A stretch of DNA of 64,000 nucleotides, taken from contig NZ_LIYD01000005.1 in NCBI RefSeq assembly GCF_001278115.1, positions 4,125,813 to 4,189,812 of the forward strand, given 5' to 3'. The position numbers were made by a program, and so were the translations under genes. The stretch comes from Flavobacterium akiainvivens. GTDB taxonomy: Bacteria; Bacteroidota; Bacteroidia; Flavobacteriales; Flavobacteriaceae. This document shows, one piece after another, positions 47,109 through 55,328 of the stretch (positions are counted from its first letter, which is position 1; the number at the start of each line of letters is the position of its first letter). The notes under the pieces were generated by a model. The model saw only the letters and a program-made list of their open reading frames with translations. It made no database searches and had not been told where the DNA came from.

Positions 47109-48296
47109 ATGAACGCGCTTTCAGACAGGATCAACAACTTATCTACATCGCAAACGCTTGCCATGGCAGCAAAAGCCAGGGAACTTAAAGCCCAGGGTAA
47201 AGACATTATAAGCCTTAGCCTTGGCGAACCCGATTTCAATACGCCCGATTTTATTAAAGAGGCCGCCATACAGGCCATTCAAGATAACTACAGCACCTAC
47301 AGCCCTGTAGACGGTTATGCCGAGCTTAAAGATGCTATTTGCCGCAAGTTTAAGCGCGACAACAACCTTGATTACAAGCCTGCAAACATTGTGGTTTCAA
47401 CGGGTGCCAAGCAGTCGCTTTATAACATTTGCCAGGTTATGCTAAACCCGGGCGATGAGTGTTTGCTACCTGCGCCATACTGGGTAAGCTATGCCGAAAT
47501 GGTTAAAATGGCTGAGGCAAACCCTGTTGAGGTCCCTACTTCTGTAGAGAGTGATTTTAAAATTACCCCAGAGCAGCTGGAAGCGGCCATTACGCCAAAA
47601 ACCAAGCTGATGATGTTCAGCTCGCCGTGCAACCCAAGCGGTTCGGTTTACAACGAGGCTGAGCTTACTGCCCTTGCCAAAGTTTTAGAGAAATACCCTC
47701 AGATATATGTGGTATCTGACGAAATATACGAGCACATTAACTTTAGCGGCAACTTTTGCAGCATAGCTACCATACCGGGCATGTTTGACCGTACCATTAC
47801 CGTAAATGGTGTGGCTAAGGCATTTGCCATGACCGGCTGGAGGATAGGCTATATAGGTGCCCCTGAGTTTATTGCCAAGGCTTGTACCAAAATGCAGGGC
47901 CAGGTAACCAGTGGTGCTAACAGTGTTGCGCAGCGCGCTACCATTACTGCCCTTGATGCCGACCCATCTGTTCTTAAAGACATGGTTGCTGCATTCCACA
48001 GCCGCCGCGACCTTGTAGTAGGCCTTATTAAAGAAATCCCGGGTATGAAAATCAACACGCCGGAGGGTGCGTTTTACGTGTTCCCTGATGTGTCTTCGTT
48101 GTTTGGTAAAACGCTAAGGGGTGTTGAAATCAAAAATGCTGACGACTTCTCTATGTACCTGCTTGAGCACGCTAACGTAGCTACCGTTACCGGAGATGCC
48201 TTTGGCAACCCAAGCTGCATCCGTTTTTCTTACGCCACCAGCGAAGATGTTCTTATCGAAGCACTACGCAGGATTAAAGAAGCGGTTACTGAATAG
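47109..48296 (+). CDS. PLP-dependent aminotransferase (aspartate aminotransferase type)
   Basis: A 395-aa fold-type I aminotransferase of the 1-gamma/AspC-like group, transferring amino groups from aspartate or a related amino acid to 2-oxoglutarate. Landmarks are IISLSLGEPDFNTPDFIKEA, the PLP-contact region FSSPCNPSGSVYNEAEL, YVVSDEIYEHINFSG and the Lys-bearing VNGVAKAFAMTGWRIGYIGA (Lys near residue 237). The C-terminus has CIRFSYATSEDV with the substrate-binding Arg. The length is normal; the exact substrate cannot be told from the sequence. Confidence 0.93.
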   Translation: MNALSDRINNLSTSQTLAMAAKARELKAQGKDIISLSLGEPDFNTPDFIKEAAIQAIQDNYSTYSPVDGYAELKDAICRKFKRDNNLDYKPANIVVSTGAKQSLYNICQVMLNPGDECLLPAPYWVSYAEMVKMAEANPVEVPTSVESDFKITPEQLEAAITPKTKLMMFSSPCNPSGSVYNEAELTALAKVLEKYPQIYVVSDEIYEHINFSGNFCSIATIPGMFDRTITVNGVAKAFAMTGWRIGYIGAPEFIAKACTKMQGQVTSGANSVAQRATITALDADPSVLKDMVAAFHSRRDLVVGLIKEIPGMKINTPEGAFYVFPDVSSLFGKTLRGVEIKNADDFSMYLLEHANVATVTGDAFGNPSCIRFSYATSEDVLIEALRRIKEAVTE

Positions 48297-48315
48297 TATC
48301 TACAACATATTGCAT

Positions 48316-48345
48316 AAAAAATCCCGCTCACAAGGCGGGATTTTC
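48316..48345. terminator. Bidirectional terminator between aminotransferase and GAF genes
   Basis: AATCCCGC/GCGGGATT with a 7-nt loop, an A run before and T after. It lies between two convergent genes. Confidence 0.82.
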
Positions 48346-48364
48346 AATTTATAACGGGTTGACT

Positions 48365-50746
48365 TTACTTGCTTTCCGAAAGTTCTTTCAGGAGGTCCTC
48401 ATACGTATAAGTGCCATCCTGGCGGTCGTTACCGCTGTAGTTAACCGATACCCGAAGTGCCTTAAGGCCGGTTACACCCTGCAGGTCTTCTACATCAAAA
48501 GTTTCAATAACATTGCCCAGCATACCCTTGTGCTGCAGGAACTGTATGTAGCGCCTGTATTCGGTTTCTTCTTTTTTCTGGGTATATACAATGGTTATCT
48601 TGCCTTTTTGGGTAATACGCTCCTTGGTGCCTTTTATGTTGCTTTTGTCAATACGCTTTTTAACCACCTCATAGCGGGCATTATAAGTGCCGTCTACATC
48701 AAAGCGTTTTTCATCCATACGGAAACGTATTGATATTGGGCTGCTGAACACCAGTATAAGCGATGTTACATCAAGCTCATAAGGCAGGCTGGGCTTTAGC
48801 TTGTAGTATTCGTTTTCCATTTCGCACATTACCTGCAACTGCCATAACCTTAGGTTGTTAAGATACAGTGGGCTGTAGGTGTGCTTGGGTGCTATACTGG
48901 CGCCTATGTACAGGTTATGCTCAACGCCATCGGTTTTAAAGCGCTCATAATAGTGCGGAAAGAAACTCTGGGCATCAGCCTGTTTCTCATCGAGCACATT
49001 AGCCATGTGTTTGTTTATAAGCCCCAGGGTTTCATCAAAATCCTTACGGCTGTCATACACCATTTTTATCTTGTTGTCCAGCGTTTTAAAGTAGGTGGCA
49101 ATCTTGTCGTGCACCTCGCCGTTTGGCGAATCAAAATGCTGCAACACAGGGTGTACTTCATTTAAAATATAGCCCTGTACGGTAGCTTCAGTATCAGCCT
49201 TAAGTTCTTTTTTAAGGTCTTCCTCTATGCTTTCCAGTTCATAAATGTGCTGCTCAATAAGCGGTAGTTTTTCCTGCTTAAATATAAACCTGAACAGCTC
49301 CAGCAGCTTGGTTACCTGTAGGGCAAGGTCTTTTTCGGTACTTTCATTACGCGCCGTGCTGCTGCCTTTAACGTCTATCTGGCCATAAAGCGGGTATACC
49401 TCCCTAAACACGATTTCCTTGTAGGCATCGCGGTTGCTTTTGTTGCTTATGTGAGACAGCGCCTCTTCCCTGAATTTCCAGTATACACTGTGGTGTATGG
49501 CCGTATATTCATTTTGAATTATAGCGTCAATCTCATTTTGAAGCTCGCCATAATAGCGCTCAATAGTATCGGTAATAAACGGCAGCAAGTAGTCAAGCTT
49601 ATTGGCATTTATACTGTTAAGCTCCTGCGGGCGGCTCGATACCATTTCTATAAAGCCATACAGCTTGTCGTTTTTAAGTACCGGTGCCAATATGCAGCTG
49701 CGTATGTTTTGAGACAGCAGGTGGTCTAAAAATTCCGACTCATCAGGGTTTTCATTCCTGTAGCGTTCCACATCGCTAATGATAAGGTATTTGCGCTTGG
49801 TAAGCATATCATCAAGCGTTTCGTTGCACAGTACGCTGTTGCATTCAATCTCGCTCTTATCAGTAAGAATATGGCTTTTTATATTGCCAAAAGGCGCTAC
49901 GGTAAAAACGTTGTCTTCGGTATTAACTTCGGTAAAGCCAATACGCAAATCAGGTATTTTGTATATGGAGCGGAAAATAGACTCAATATTGCCTTCGGTA
50001 GTTTCATTAAAATCGTCATTAGCCAGCAGGTTGCCTTTCAGGTTGCTAATGGCGCTTTCGGTAGTAGCATCAAACAGGCTTACTATACCAAAGCCTTTGG
50101 TAATCCAGCTCCCTTCAGGGAATTTTTCTTTCCAAAGCTCAAGGTCGTCAAAATTGTCAATCAGCAGGTCTACATCTTCCTTTGTAAGCTTTACCGCTCT
50201 TTCGGTAGGTATAATATCCATAAAATCGGCATTATACAAAATGCGGTAGTGCCTCATTATGCCATCGGCATCAGGAATATCATAAAACAGCGGCGTGCTG
50301 AAATCAAGGTGGTAGCCGTAGTAAAAATTAAGCACCAAACAGCCGCAGAAAACATAAAACTGGTGGTCGTCAAAATTGCGTATAGACATACCAAAGTCTA
50401 CACCGGCTTCGTTTAATATTTTGTCAAAACGGGCTGTACGGTTAAAGGTAAGGTTAAAAAACGGCATGGTGGCCGCTTTAATCTCGTTGTTGGTAAGTGC
50501 CGTGGGGAACAGGTCGGCCAGCAGGTTTTTAATAAGCTGCTTGTGTTTTTCAAGTAACGAAAAATCAGTAATCCCCTCGCGCAGCTCCGGAAACTGGTTG
50601 GCATGGTCCAGTAGTGCCTTTGCATAATCAGCCCTGTAGCCTTCTTCATTAGTGGCTATGTTTTCCAGTGTTTCCAGCACTCCGTGAAATGCTATAACCG
50701 GAAAAAGCGGGCTGGGTTTTTGTAATCCCTCTTCCATCTTCTTCAT
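48365..50746 (-). CDS. Large GAF-domain protein
   Basis: A 793-aa soluble protein from the ATG at 50746 (MKKMEEGLQKPSPLF); a longer frame runs through the promoter. The N-terminal 300 residues match no family I know. A GAF domain lies about residues 310-450 (LDDMLTKRKYLIISDVERYR, SCILAPVLKNDKLYGFIEMV). Helical and mixed segments follow (LGLINKHMANVLDEKQADAQ) and the end holds LKALRVSVNYSGNDRQDG. No kinase, cyclase or EAL/GGDEF motif is visible, so it is a possible sensor without an evident output. It has a good -7 box. Confidence 0.8.
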   Translation of the reverse strand: MKKMEEGLQKPSPLFPVIAFHGVLETLENIATNEEGYRADYAKALLDHANQFPELREGITDFSLLEKHKQLIKNLLADLFPTALTNNEIKAATMPFFNLTFNRTARFDKILNEAGVDFGMSIRNFDDHQFYVFCGCLVLNFYYGYHLDFSTPLFYDIPDADGIMRHYRILYNADFMDIIPTERAVKLTKEDVDLLIDNFDDLELWKEKFPEGSWITKGFGIVSLFDATTESAISNLKGNLLANDDFNETTEGNIESIFRSIYKIPDLRIGFTEVNTEDNVFTVAPFGNIKSHILTDKSEIECNSVLCNETLDDMLTKRKYLIISDVERYRNENPDESEFLDHLLSQNIRSCILAPVLKNDKLYGFIEMVSSRPQELNSINANKLDYLLPFITDTIERYYGELQNEIDAIIQNEYTAIHHSVYWKFREEALSHISNKSNRDAYKEIVFREVYPLYGQIDVKGSSTARNESTEKDLALQVTKLLELFRFIFKQEKLPLIEQHIYELESIEEDLKKELKADTEATVQGYILNEVHPVLQHFDSPNGEVHDKIATYFKTLDNKIKMVYDSRKDFDETLGLINKHMANVLDEKQADAQSFFPHYYERFKTDGVEHNLYIGASIAPKHTYSPLYLNNLRLWQLQVMCEMENEYYKLKPSLPYELDVTSLILVFSSPISIRFRMDEKRFDVDGTYNARYEVVKKRIDKSNIKGTKERITQKGKITIVYTQKKEETEYRRYIQFLQHKGMLGNVIETFDVEDLQGVTGLKALRVSVNYSGNDRQDGTYTYEDLLKELSESK

Positions 50747-50760
50747 TGGATTTGTCAGTG

Positions 50761-50768
50761 CAAATGTA
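50761..50768 (-). promoter_or_regulatory. -7 box of the GAF-protein gene
   Basis: TACATTTG on the minus strand, 15 nt before the ATG at 50746. It rules out the longer frame up to 50848. Confidence 0.6.
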
Positions 50769-50871
50769 CTAAAAAAACTAATGTTGTATACATAAGTATA
50801 CGGAATGTAACTGCCTTTCAGATTGTAAGGTTTTGCTAAAAAACACAAAAAGTTTATGTAATTTTATCCGC

Positions 50872-52557
50872 ATGAACCCACTGCTCAGCATCAGCCACGT
50901 AACCATTTCGGCCCGAAAGGAAGGCCAATGGCAGCCCATTGTAAAAAACAGCGATTTTGTACTGAACCAGAACGAAATACTGGGCATTGTGGGCGAAAGC
51001 GGCTCGGGCAAATCGGTCACTTCGCTGGCTATAATGGGGCTGTTGCCAAAAGGCATCCTTCAGGTAACCGAAGGCAAAATTGAGTTTGAGGGTAAAGATG
51101 TTTCGGCGCTAAGCCAAAAAGAACTGCGCAATTTGAGGGGTAATGATATTGCTATGATTTTTCAGGAGCCCATGAGCTCGCTTAACCCGTCGTTAAAATG
51201 CGGCTACCAGGTAGAGGAAATCCTAAAGGAGCATACGCAGCTTTCGGCAAAGGAAATAAAAGCCCGTGTGCTGGAACTGTTTGAAAAAGTAAAGCTGCCC
51301 AACCCTGCTGCTATTTACAACCGTTACCCGCACGAAATTTCAGGGGGGCAAAAGCAACGCGTAATGATAGCCATGGCCATTGCCTGTAAGCCCAGAGTGC
51401 TTATTGCCGATGAACCCACCACAGCGCTCGATGTTACCGTGCAAAAGGAAATAATACTGCTGCTGAAAGAGCTGCAACAGGAAACGGGTATGAGCATAAT
51501 TTTCATATCGCACGACCTGGCGCTGGTAAGCGATATTGCCAACCGCGTTATTGTTATGTTCCGGGGCGATATAGTAGAGCAGGGCAGTGCGCAGGATATT
51601 TTTAGCAACCCGCAGCACACCTATACCAAGGCATTGATAAGTTCGCGCCCATCGCTTGATGTGCGCTTAAAACGCCTGCCTACCATACAGGATTATCTTA
51701 ACGGCACCGTTCAGGAAATGGAAGTTACGCCTGAAATGCGGGCTGAAAAGCATAAAGCACTCTACGCCCAAACGCCACTGCTAGAAGTAGTGAATGTGGA
51801 GAAGGAATACCTGTCGTCTGCCGGGTTGTTTGGCAAAAGCCAGAGTTTTAAAGCTGTGAACAATGTAAGCTTTAAAATTTACGAAGGCGAAACCCTTGGC
51901 CTTGTGGGCGAATCTGGCTGCGGTAAGAGCACGCTGGGTAATGCCATACTACAGCTTGATAAGGCTACTGCCGGTAAGATTTTGTACCGCGGTGTAGACC
52001 TCACCACGCTTTCGCAGAAGGAAATACGCCAGTTAAGGCGCGAAATACAGATTATCTTCCAGGATCCTTATTCGTCGCTCAACCCGCGCCTAACCGTGGG
52101 CCAGGCCATTACCGAGCCTATGAAGGTACACAAGCTGTATGCTAATGATAAAGAACGCCGTGAAAAAGCCATAGAAATCCTTACTCGCGTAGGGCTGGGG
52201 GAGGAGCATTACAACCGCTACCCGCACGAGTTTAGCGGCGGCCAGCGCCAGCGTATAGGCATTGCGCGCACCATTGCCCTGCAGCCAAAACTTATTGTAT
52301 GCGATGAGTCGGTTTCAGCGCTCGATATTTCTGTACAGGCGCAGGTGCTTAACCTTTTGAATGAATTAAAGGAGAATTTCGGGTTCACGTATATCTTCAT
52401 TTCGCACGACCTTGCCGTGGTAAAATACATGAGCGACCAGGTGCTGGTTATGAACAAGGGGCAGATTGAGGAAATGAATGAGGCCGATGCGCTGTATGCC
52501 CATCCGCAAAAGGAGTACACTAAAAAACTGATTGCCGCCATACCCAGCCACGACTAA
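50872..52557 (+). CDS. Fused oligopeptide/dipeptide ABC transporter ATPase (DppD-DppF type)
   Basis: A 561-aa protein from the ATG at 50872 (MNPLLSISHVTIS) with two complete ABC ATPase domains. The first has Walker A GESGSGKSVTS, signature SGGQKQRVMIAMA and Walker B VLIADEPTTALD. The second has Walker A GESGCGKSTLG, signature SGGQRQRIGIARTI and Walker B LIVCDESVSALD. The linker TYTKALISSRPSLDVRLKRL matches the oligopeptide-binding C-terminal region of the Opp/Dpp family. It powers peptide import, but no permease or binding protein is adjacent, so the partners must lie elsewhere. Confidence 0.93.
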   Translation: MNPLLSISHVTISARKEGQWQPIVKNSDFVLNQNEILGIVGESGSGKSVTSLAIMGLLPKGILQVTEGKIEFEGKDVSALSQKELRNLRGNDIAMIFQEPMSSLNPSLKCGYQVEEILKEHTQLSAKEIKARVLELFEKVKLPNPAAIYNRYPHEISGGQKQRVMIAMAIACKPRVLIADEPTTALDVTVQKEIILLLKELQQETGMSIIFISHDLALVSDIANRVIVMFRGDIVEQGSAQDIFSNPQHTYTKALISSRPSLDVRLKRLPTIQDYLNGTVQEMEVTPEMRAEKHKALYAQTPLLEVVNVEKEYLSSAGLFGKSQSFKAVNNVSFKIYEGETLGLVGESGCGKSTLGNAILQLDKATAGKILYRGVDLTTLSQKEIRQLRREIQIIFQDPYSSLNPRLTVGQAITEPMKVHKLYANDKERREKAIEILTRVGLGEEHYNRYPHEFSGGQRQRIGIARTIALQPKLIVCDESVSALDISVQAQVLNLLNELKENFGFTYIFISHDLAVVKYMSDQVLVMNKGQIEEMNEADALYAHPQKEYTKKLIAAIPSHD

Positions 52558-52558
52558 A

Positions 52559-52574
52559 TTTAGGCTTGTCTAAA
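52559..52574. promoter_or_regulatory. Candidate MntR operator
   Basis: TTTAGGCTTGTCTAAA is a 16-bp imperfect palindrome close to the TTTAGGC-nn-GCCTAAA form bound by DtxR/MntR-type regulators. It starts 2 nt after the ABC gene's stop and 29 nt before the mntR -7 box. Confidence 0.5.
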
Positions 52575-52602
52575 AATTATTTTTAATTTTGCAGATAATG
52601 TG

Positions 52603-52610
52603 TATATTTG
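52603..52610 (+). promoter_or_regulatory. -7 box of the mntR-mntH unit
   Basis: TATATTTG, 22 nt before the ATG at 52632. A TTTTG lies 11 nt upstream, closer than the usual spacing. A start at 52608 would fall inside this box. Confidence 0.55.
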
Positions 52611-52631
52611 TGCATATTGTATTGTTTGCAA

Positions 52632-53288
52632 ATGACTTATTCTGAAGAAAATTACCTCAAAATAATATACCACCTTAGTGCCAATGCCCCAAAAGGAAGT
52701 ATAACCACTAACGCCATTGCTGCCGAAATGGAGAGCAAGCCGTCTTCGGTTACTGATATGGTACAGAAGCTGGCCGATAAAGGGCTTGTAGCCTATAAAA
52801 AATACCAGGGTGTTTCGCTTACCGATGAAGGCCTGTTTACCGCACTTATGATTGTGCGCAAGCACCGCCTGTGGGAAGTATTCCTGCTTGAAAAGCTCGA
52901 CTTTAGCTGGGATGAGGTGCACGATGTAGCCGAACAGCTGGAGCACATAAAATCTGAAAAGCTAACCAATAAGCTTGAGGAGTTTCTGGATTTTCCTACC
53001 GAAGACCCGCACGGTGACCCGATTCCTGACCGTAACGGCAAGCTGCCCAAGATGGATAAAAAACTGCTTAGTGAAATAGGCGTGGGTAAAAAAGTAATAT
53101 GTGTGGGGGTTAAAGACAGTTCGTCTGCCTTTCTTCAGTATCTCGACAAACAGCAAATTGCCCTTGGTTCAGCCTTAGAGGTGGTATCTAAAGAAGATTT
53201 TGACCTCTCGCTGCAACTGCGTGTAAACGGTCGCGATGTGGCTGTTTCTAATAAAATAGCATCTAACCTTTTTGTAAAAACCGTATAA
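52632..53288 (+). CDS. mntR: DtxR/MntR-family metal-dependent repressor
   Basis: A 218-aa protein from the ATG at 52632 (MTYSEENYLKIIYHL). The N-terminal winged helix reads ITTNAIAAEMESKPSSVTDM and VQKLADKGLVAYKKYQGVSL. The metal-binding and dimer domain has the Glu/His ligands in HRLWEVFLLEKLDFSWDEVH, AEQLEHIKSEKL and DFPTEDPHGDPIPD. A C-terminal FeoA/SH3-like domain (about residues 150-218) is present, as in longer DtxR members. It lies 4 nt before mntH and probably represses this unit in the presence of manganese or iron. Confidence 0.92.
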   Translation: MTYSEENYLKIIYHLSANAPKGSITTNAIAAEMESKPSSVTDMVQKLADKGLVAYKKYQGVSLTDEGLFTALMIVRKHRLWEVFLLEKLDFSWDEVHDVAEQLEHIKSEKLTNKLEEFLDFPTEDPHGDPIPDRNGKLPKMDKKLLSEIGVGKKVICVGVKDSSSAFLQYLDKQQIALGSALEVVSKEDFDLSLQLRVNGRDVAVSNKIASNLFVKTV

Positions 53289-53292
53289 GCGC

Positions 53293-55179
53293 ATGGCACC
53301 ACACAGCAACAACCATTCGCTTGAAGAAGTACACGAAAGCGTAAGTGTAAACCAGGCCAAGTCGCCATGGAAAAAGTTCCTGGCATTTTTTGGCCCCGCC
53401 TACATGATTAGCGTGGGCTACATGGATCCCGGCAACTGGGCTACCGATATTGAGGGGGGCAGCCGTTTTGGCTACAGCCTACTCTGGGTACTGCTCATGA
53501 GTAACATTATGGCGCTTTTGCTACAGGGGCTTAGCGCAAGGCTGGGTATTGTAGCGCGACGTGATTTGGCACAGGCCAGCCGCGAAACCTACCCCAAGCC
53601 GGTAAACCTGTTCCTGTGGTTTTTAGCCGAGATTGCCATTGCCGCGTGCGACCTTGCCGAAGTATTGGGTATGGCCATAGGCCTTAAGCTGCTGTTTGAC
53701 CTGCCCATGCTGTGGGGGGTGGGCATAACCATGTTTGATACCTTCCTGCTGCTGTTCCTTATGAACAAAGGCATCAAGAAAATGGAGGCGTTTATTATAG
53801 GGCTTATTGCCATAATTGGCCTTTCATTTTTAGCAGAAATGTTTTTTGCCAAGCCCGATATTGGTGAAGTGGTAACCGGCCTTGTACCCACCATGCCAAG
53901 CATGGAGGCACTGTATATTGCCATAGGTATTATTGGTGCTACGGTTATGCCGCACAACCTGTACCTGCACTCATCGTTAGTGCAAACCCGTAAGTTCGAC
54001 CGCACGTTTCAGGGTATAAAACAGGCTATTAAATATAACCTGGTCGATTCTGTTATAGCGCTTAACCTGGCATTTTTTGTAAACGCCGCTATATTAATAC
54101 TTGCAGCCAGTACGTTCTTTACCATAGGCCGCCACGATGTGGCCGATATTCAGGATGCACATAAACTTCTGGAACCTATGCTGGGTAACTGGGCGGCTAT
54201 ACTGTTTGCGCTGGCGCTTATTGCCGCCGGGCAAAGCAGTACCATAACGGGCACGCTTGCAGGTCAAATTGTAATGGAAGGCTACCTGCACCTGCGCATA
54301 CAGCCGTGGGTGCGCCGCATTGTTACGCGCCTTATAGCCATATTACCGGCGTTTTTAACCATTGCCTATTACGGCGAAGAATCAGCCGGGAGTCTGTTGG
54401 TATTTAGCCAGGTGGTATTGAGTTTGCAATTGGGCTTTGCCATAATACCGCTTATCCATTTTGTGAGCGATAAAACCCGTATGAAAGAGTTTGCCATAGG
54501 CCCGTGGACAAAAGCGGCTGCCTGGGCCATAGCGCTGGTTATTGTGGGGCTCAATGCCCGCCTTGTATATGATGAATTACACGGTTGGATAACCGAGACC
54601 GATAACCCTGTGCTTATTTGGGGTGTTGTAGTGCCCGTAGTGGCCTTTACCGCGGGTATGCTGGTGTATATAGCCATTGAACCGTTTGTGTTGAAGAGCA
54701 GGGCTAAAAATACGCCCGGCCTGCACCTTACACCTGCCGTGCTGCATGAGCTGCCTGAGCGCCACATGTACCAAAATATTGCCATAGCCCTTGATTTTAG
54801 TAAAACCGACAGCCAAACGCTGGCTTCGGCATTGCAGCTTGGGGGCAGGGGCGCAAACTATACCCTTATGCATATTGTAGAAACCGTTGGCGCTATGGTG
54901 CACGGCGAGCAGGCACAGGATTTTGAAACCAATACCGATAAAGAATTTTTAGAGCGCTACAAGCAAAGTTTACAGGAACAGGGATACAAGGTTTCGGTAC
55001 AGCTAAGCTTTGGCAGCCCCAAAAAGCAAATACCAAAAATCATTAATGAAAATGGCACTTTTGATATCCTGATACTGGGTGCACATGGCCACAACTTCTT
55101 TAAAGACCTTATTTTTGGCACTACCGTAGATGCTGTTAGGCATAAGGTTAAAATACCGGTGCTGATTATTAAGGACTAA
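53293..55179 (+). CDS. mntH: Nramp-family Mn/Fe transporter with C-terminal universal-stress domain
   Basis: A 628-aa protein, about 200 residues longer than usual MntH. The transporter part has the first-helix motif MDPGNWATDIEGG and the sixth-helix motif MPHNLYLHSSLVQT, which bind the divalent metal and drive proton-coupled uptake. From about residue 490 comes a complete UspA-type domain (MYQNIAIALDFSKTDSQTLA…GTFDILILGAHGHNFFKDLI…GTTVDAVRHKVKIPVLIIKD), with the family G-x2-G-x9-G-S/T pattern partly replaced by AHGHNFFKDLIFGTT. The mntR gene lies 4 nt upstream. The fusion suggests nucleotide-dependent control of uptake. Confidence 0.93.
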   Translation: MAPHSNNHSLEEVHESVSVNQAKSPWKKFLAFFGPAYMISVGYMDPGNWATDIEGGSRFGYSLLWVLLMSNIMALLLQGLSARLGIVARRDLAQASRETYPKPVNLFLWFLAEIAIAACDLAEVLGMAIGLKLLFDLPMLWGVGITMFDTFLLLFLMNKGIKKMEAFIIGLIAIIGLSFLAEMFFAKPDIGEVVTGLVPTMPSMEALYIAIGIIGATVMPHNLYLHSSLVQTRKFDRTFQGIKQAIKYNLVDSVIALNLAFFVNAAILILAASTFFTIGRHDVADIQDAHKLLEPMLGNWAAILFALALIAAGQSSTITGTLAGQIVMEGYLHLRIQPWVRRIVTRLIAILPAFLTIAYYGEESAGSLLVFSQVVLSLQLGFAIIPLIHFVSDKTRMKEFAIGPWTKAAAWAIALVIVGLNARLVYDELHGWITETDNPVLIWGVVVPVVAFTAGMLVYIAIEPFVLKSRAKNTPGLHLTPAVLHELPERHMYQNIAIALDFSKTDSQTLASALQLGGRGANYTLMHIVETVGAMVHGEQAQDFETNTDKEFLERYKQSLQEQGYKVSVQLSFGSPKKQIPKIINENGTFDILILGAHGHNFFKDLIFGTTVDAVRHKVKIPVLIIKD

Positions 55180-55183
55180 AAAT

Positions 55184-55318
55184 ATGGAAGAGAATATACC
55201 AGAATGGCATAAGGACATTGTTTTAAACCGAATGGCTAATGCTAAAGAGGAAGATTACGTAGACTGGAATGAGGCTAAGTTGCGAATCAGGCGGCACAAT
55301 AACAGGTTGAAAGAATAA
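55184..55318 (+). CDS. Small orphan addiction-module-like protein, 44 aa
   Basis: A 44-codon frame, MEENIPEWHKDIVLNRMANA followed by EEDYVDWNEAKLRIRRHNNR. It starts 4 nt after the mntH stop. IPEWHKxIVLxR and DYVDWxEAK recall the C-terminal part of addiction-module component proteins (PF09720), which are usually longer and pair with a toxin. No toxin gene is next to it. It may be a small orphan antitoxin or a remnant. Confidence 0.5.
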   Translation: MEENIPEWHKDIVLNRMANAKEEDYVDWNEAKLRIRRHNNRLKE

Positions 55319-55328
55319 AAAATCTGTG

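Noticed and set aside
50749..50848. N-terminal extension of the GAF protein
   Set aside because: The stretch contains the -7 box TACATTTG and hydrophobic non-conserved residues; the ATG at 50746 is preferred.
55184..55318. Complete toxin-antitoxin module
   Set aside because: There is no toxin gene beside the small frame, and it is shorter than known antitoxins of this type.
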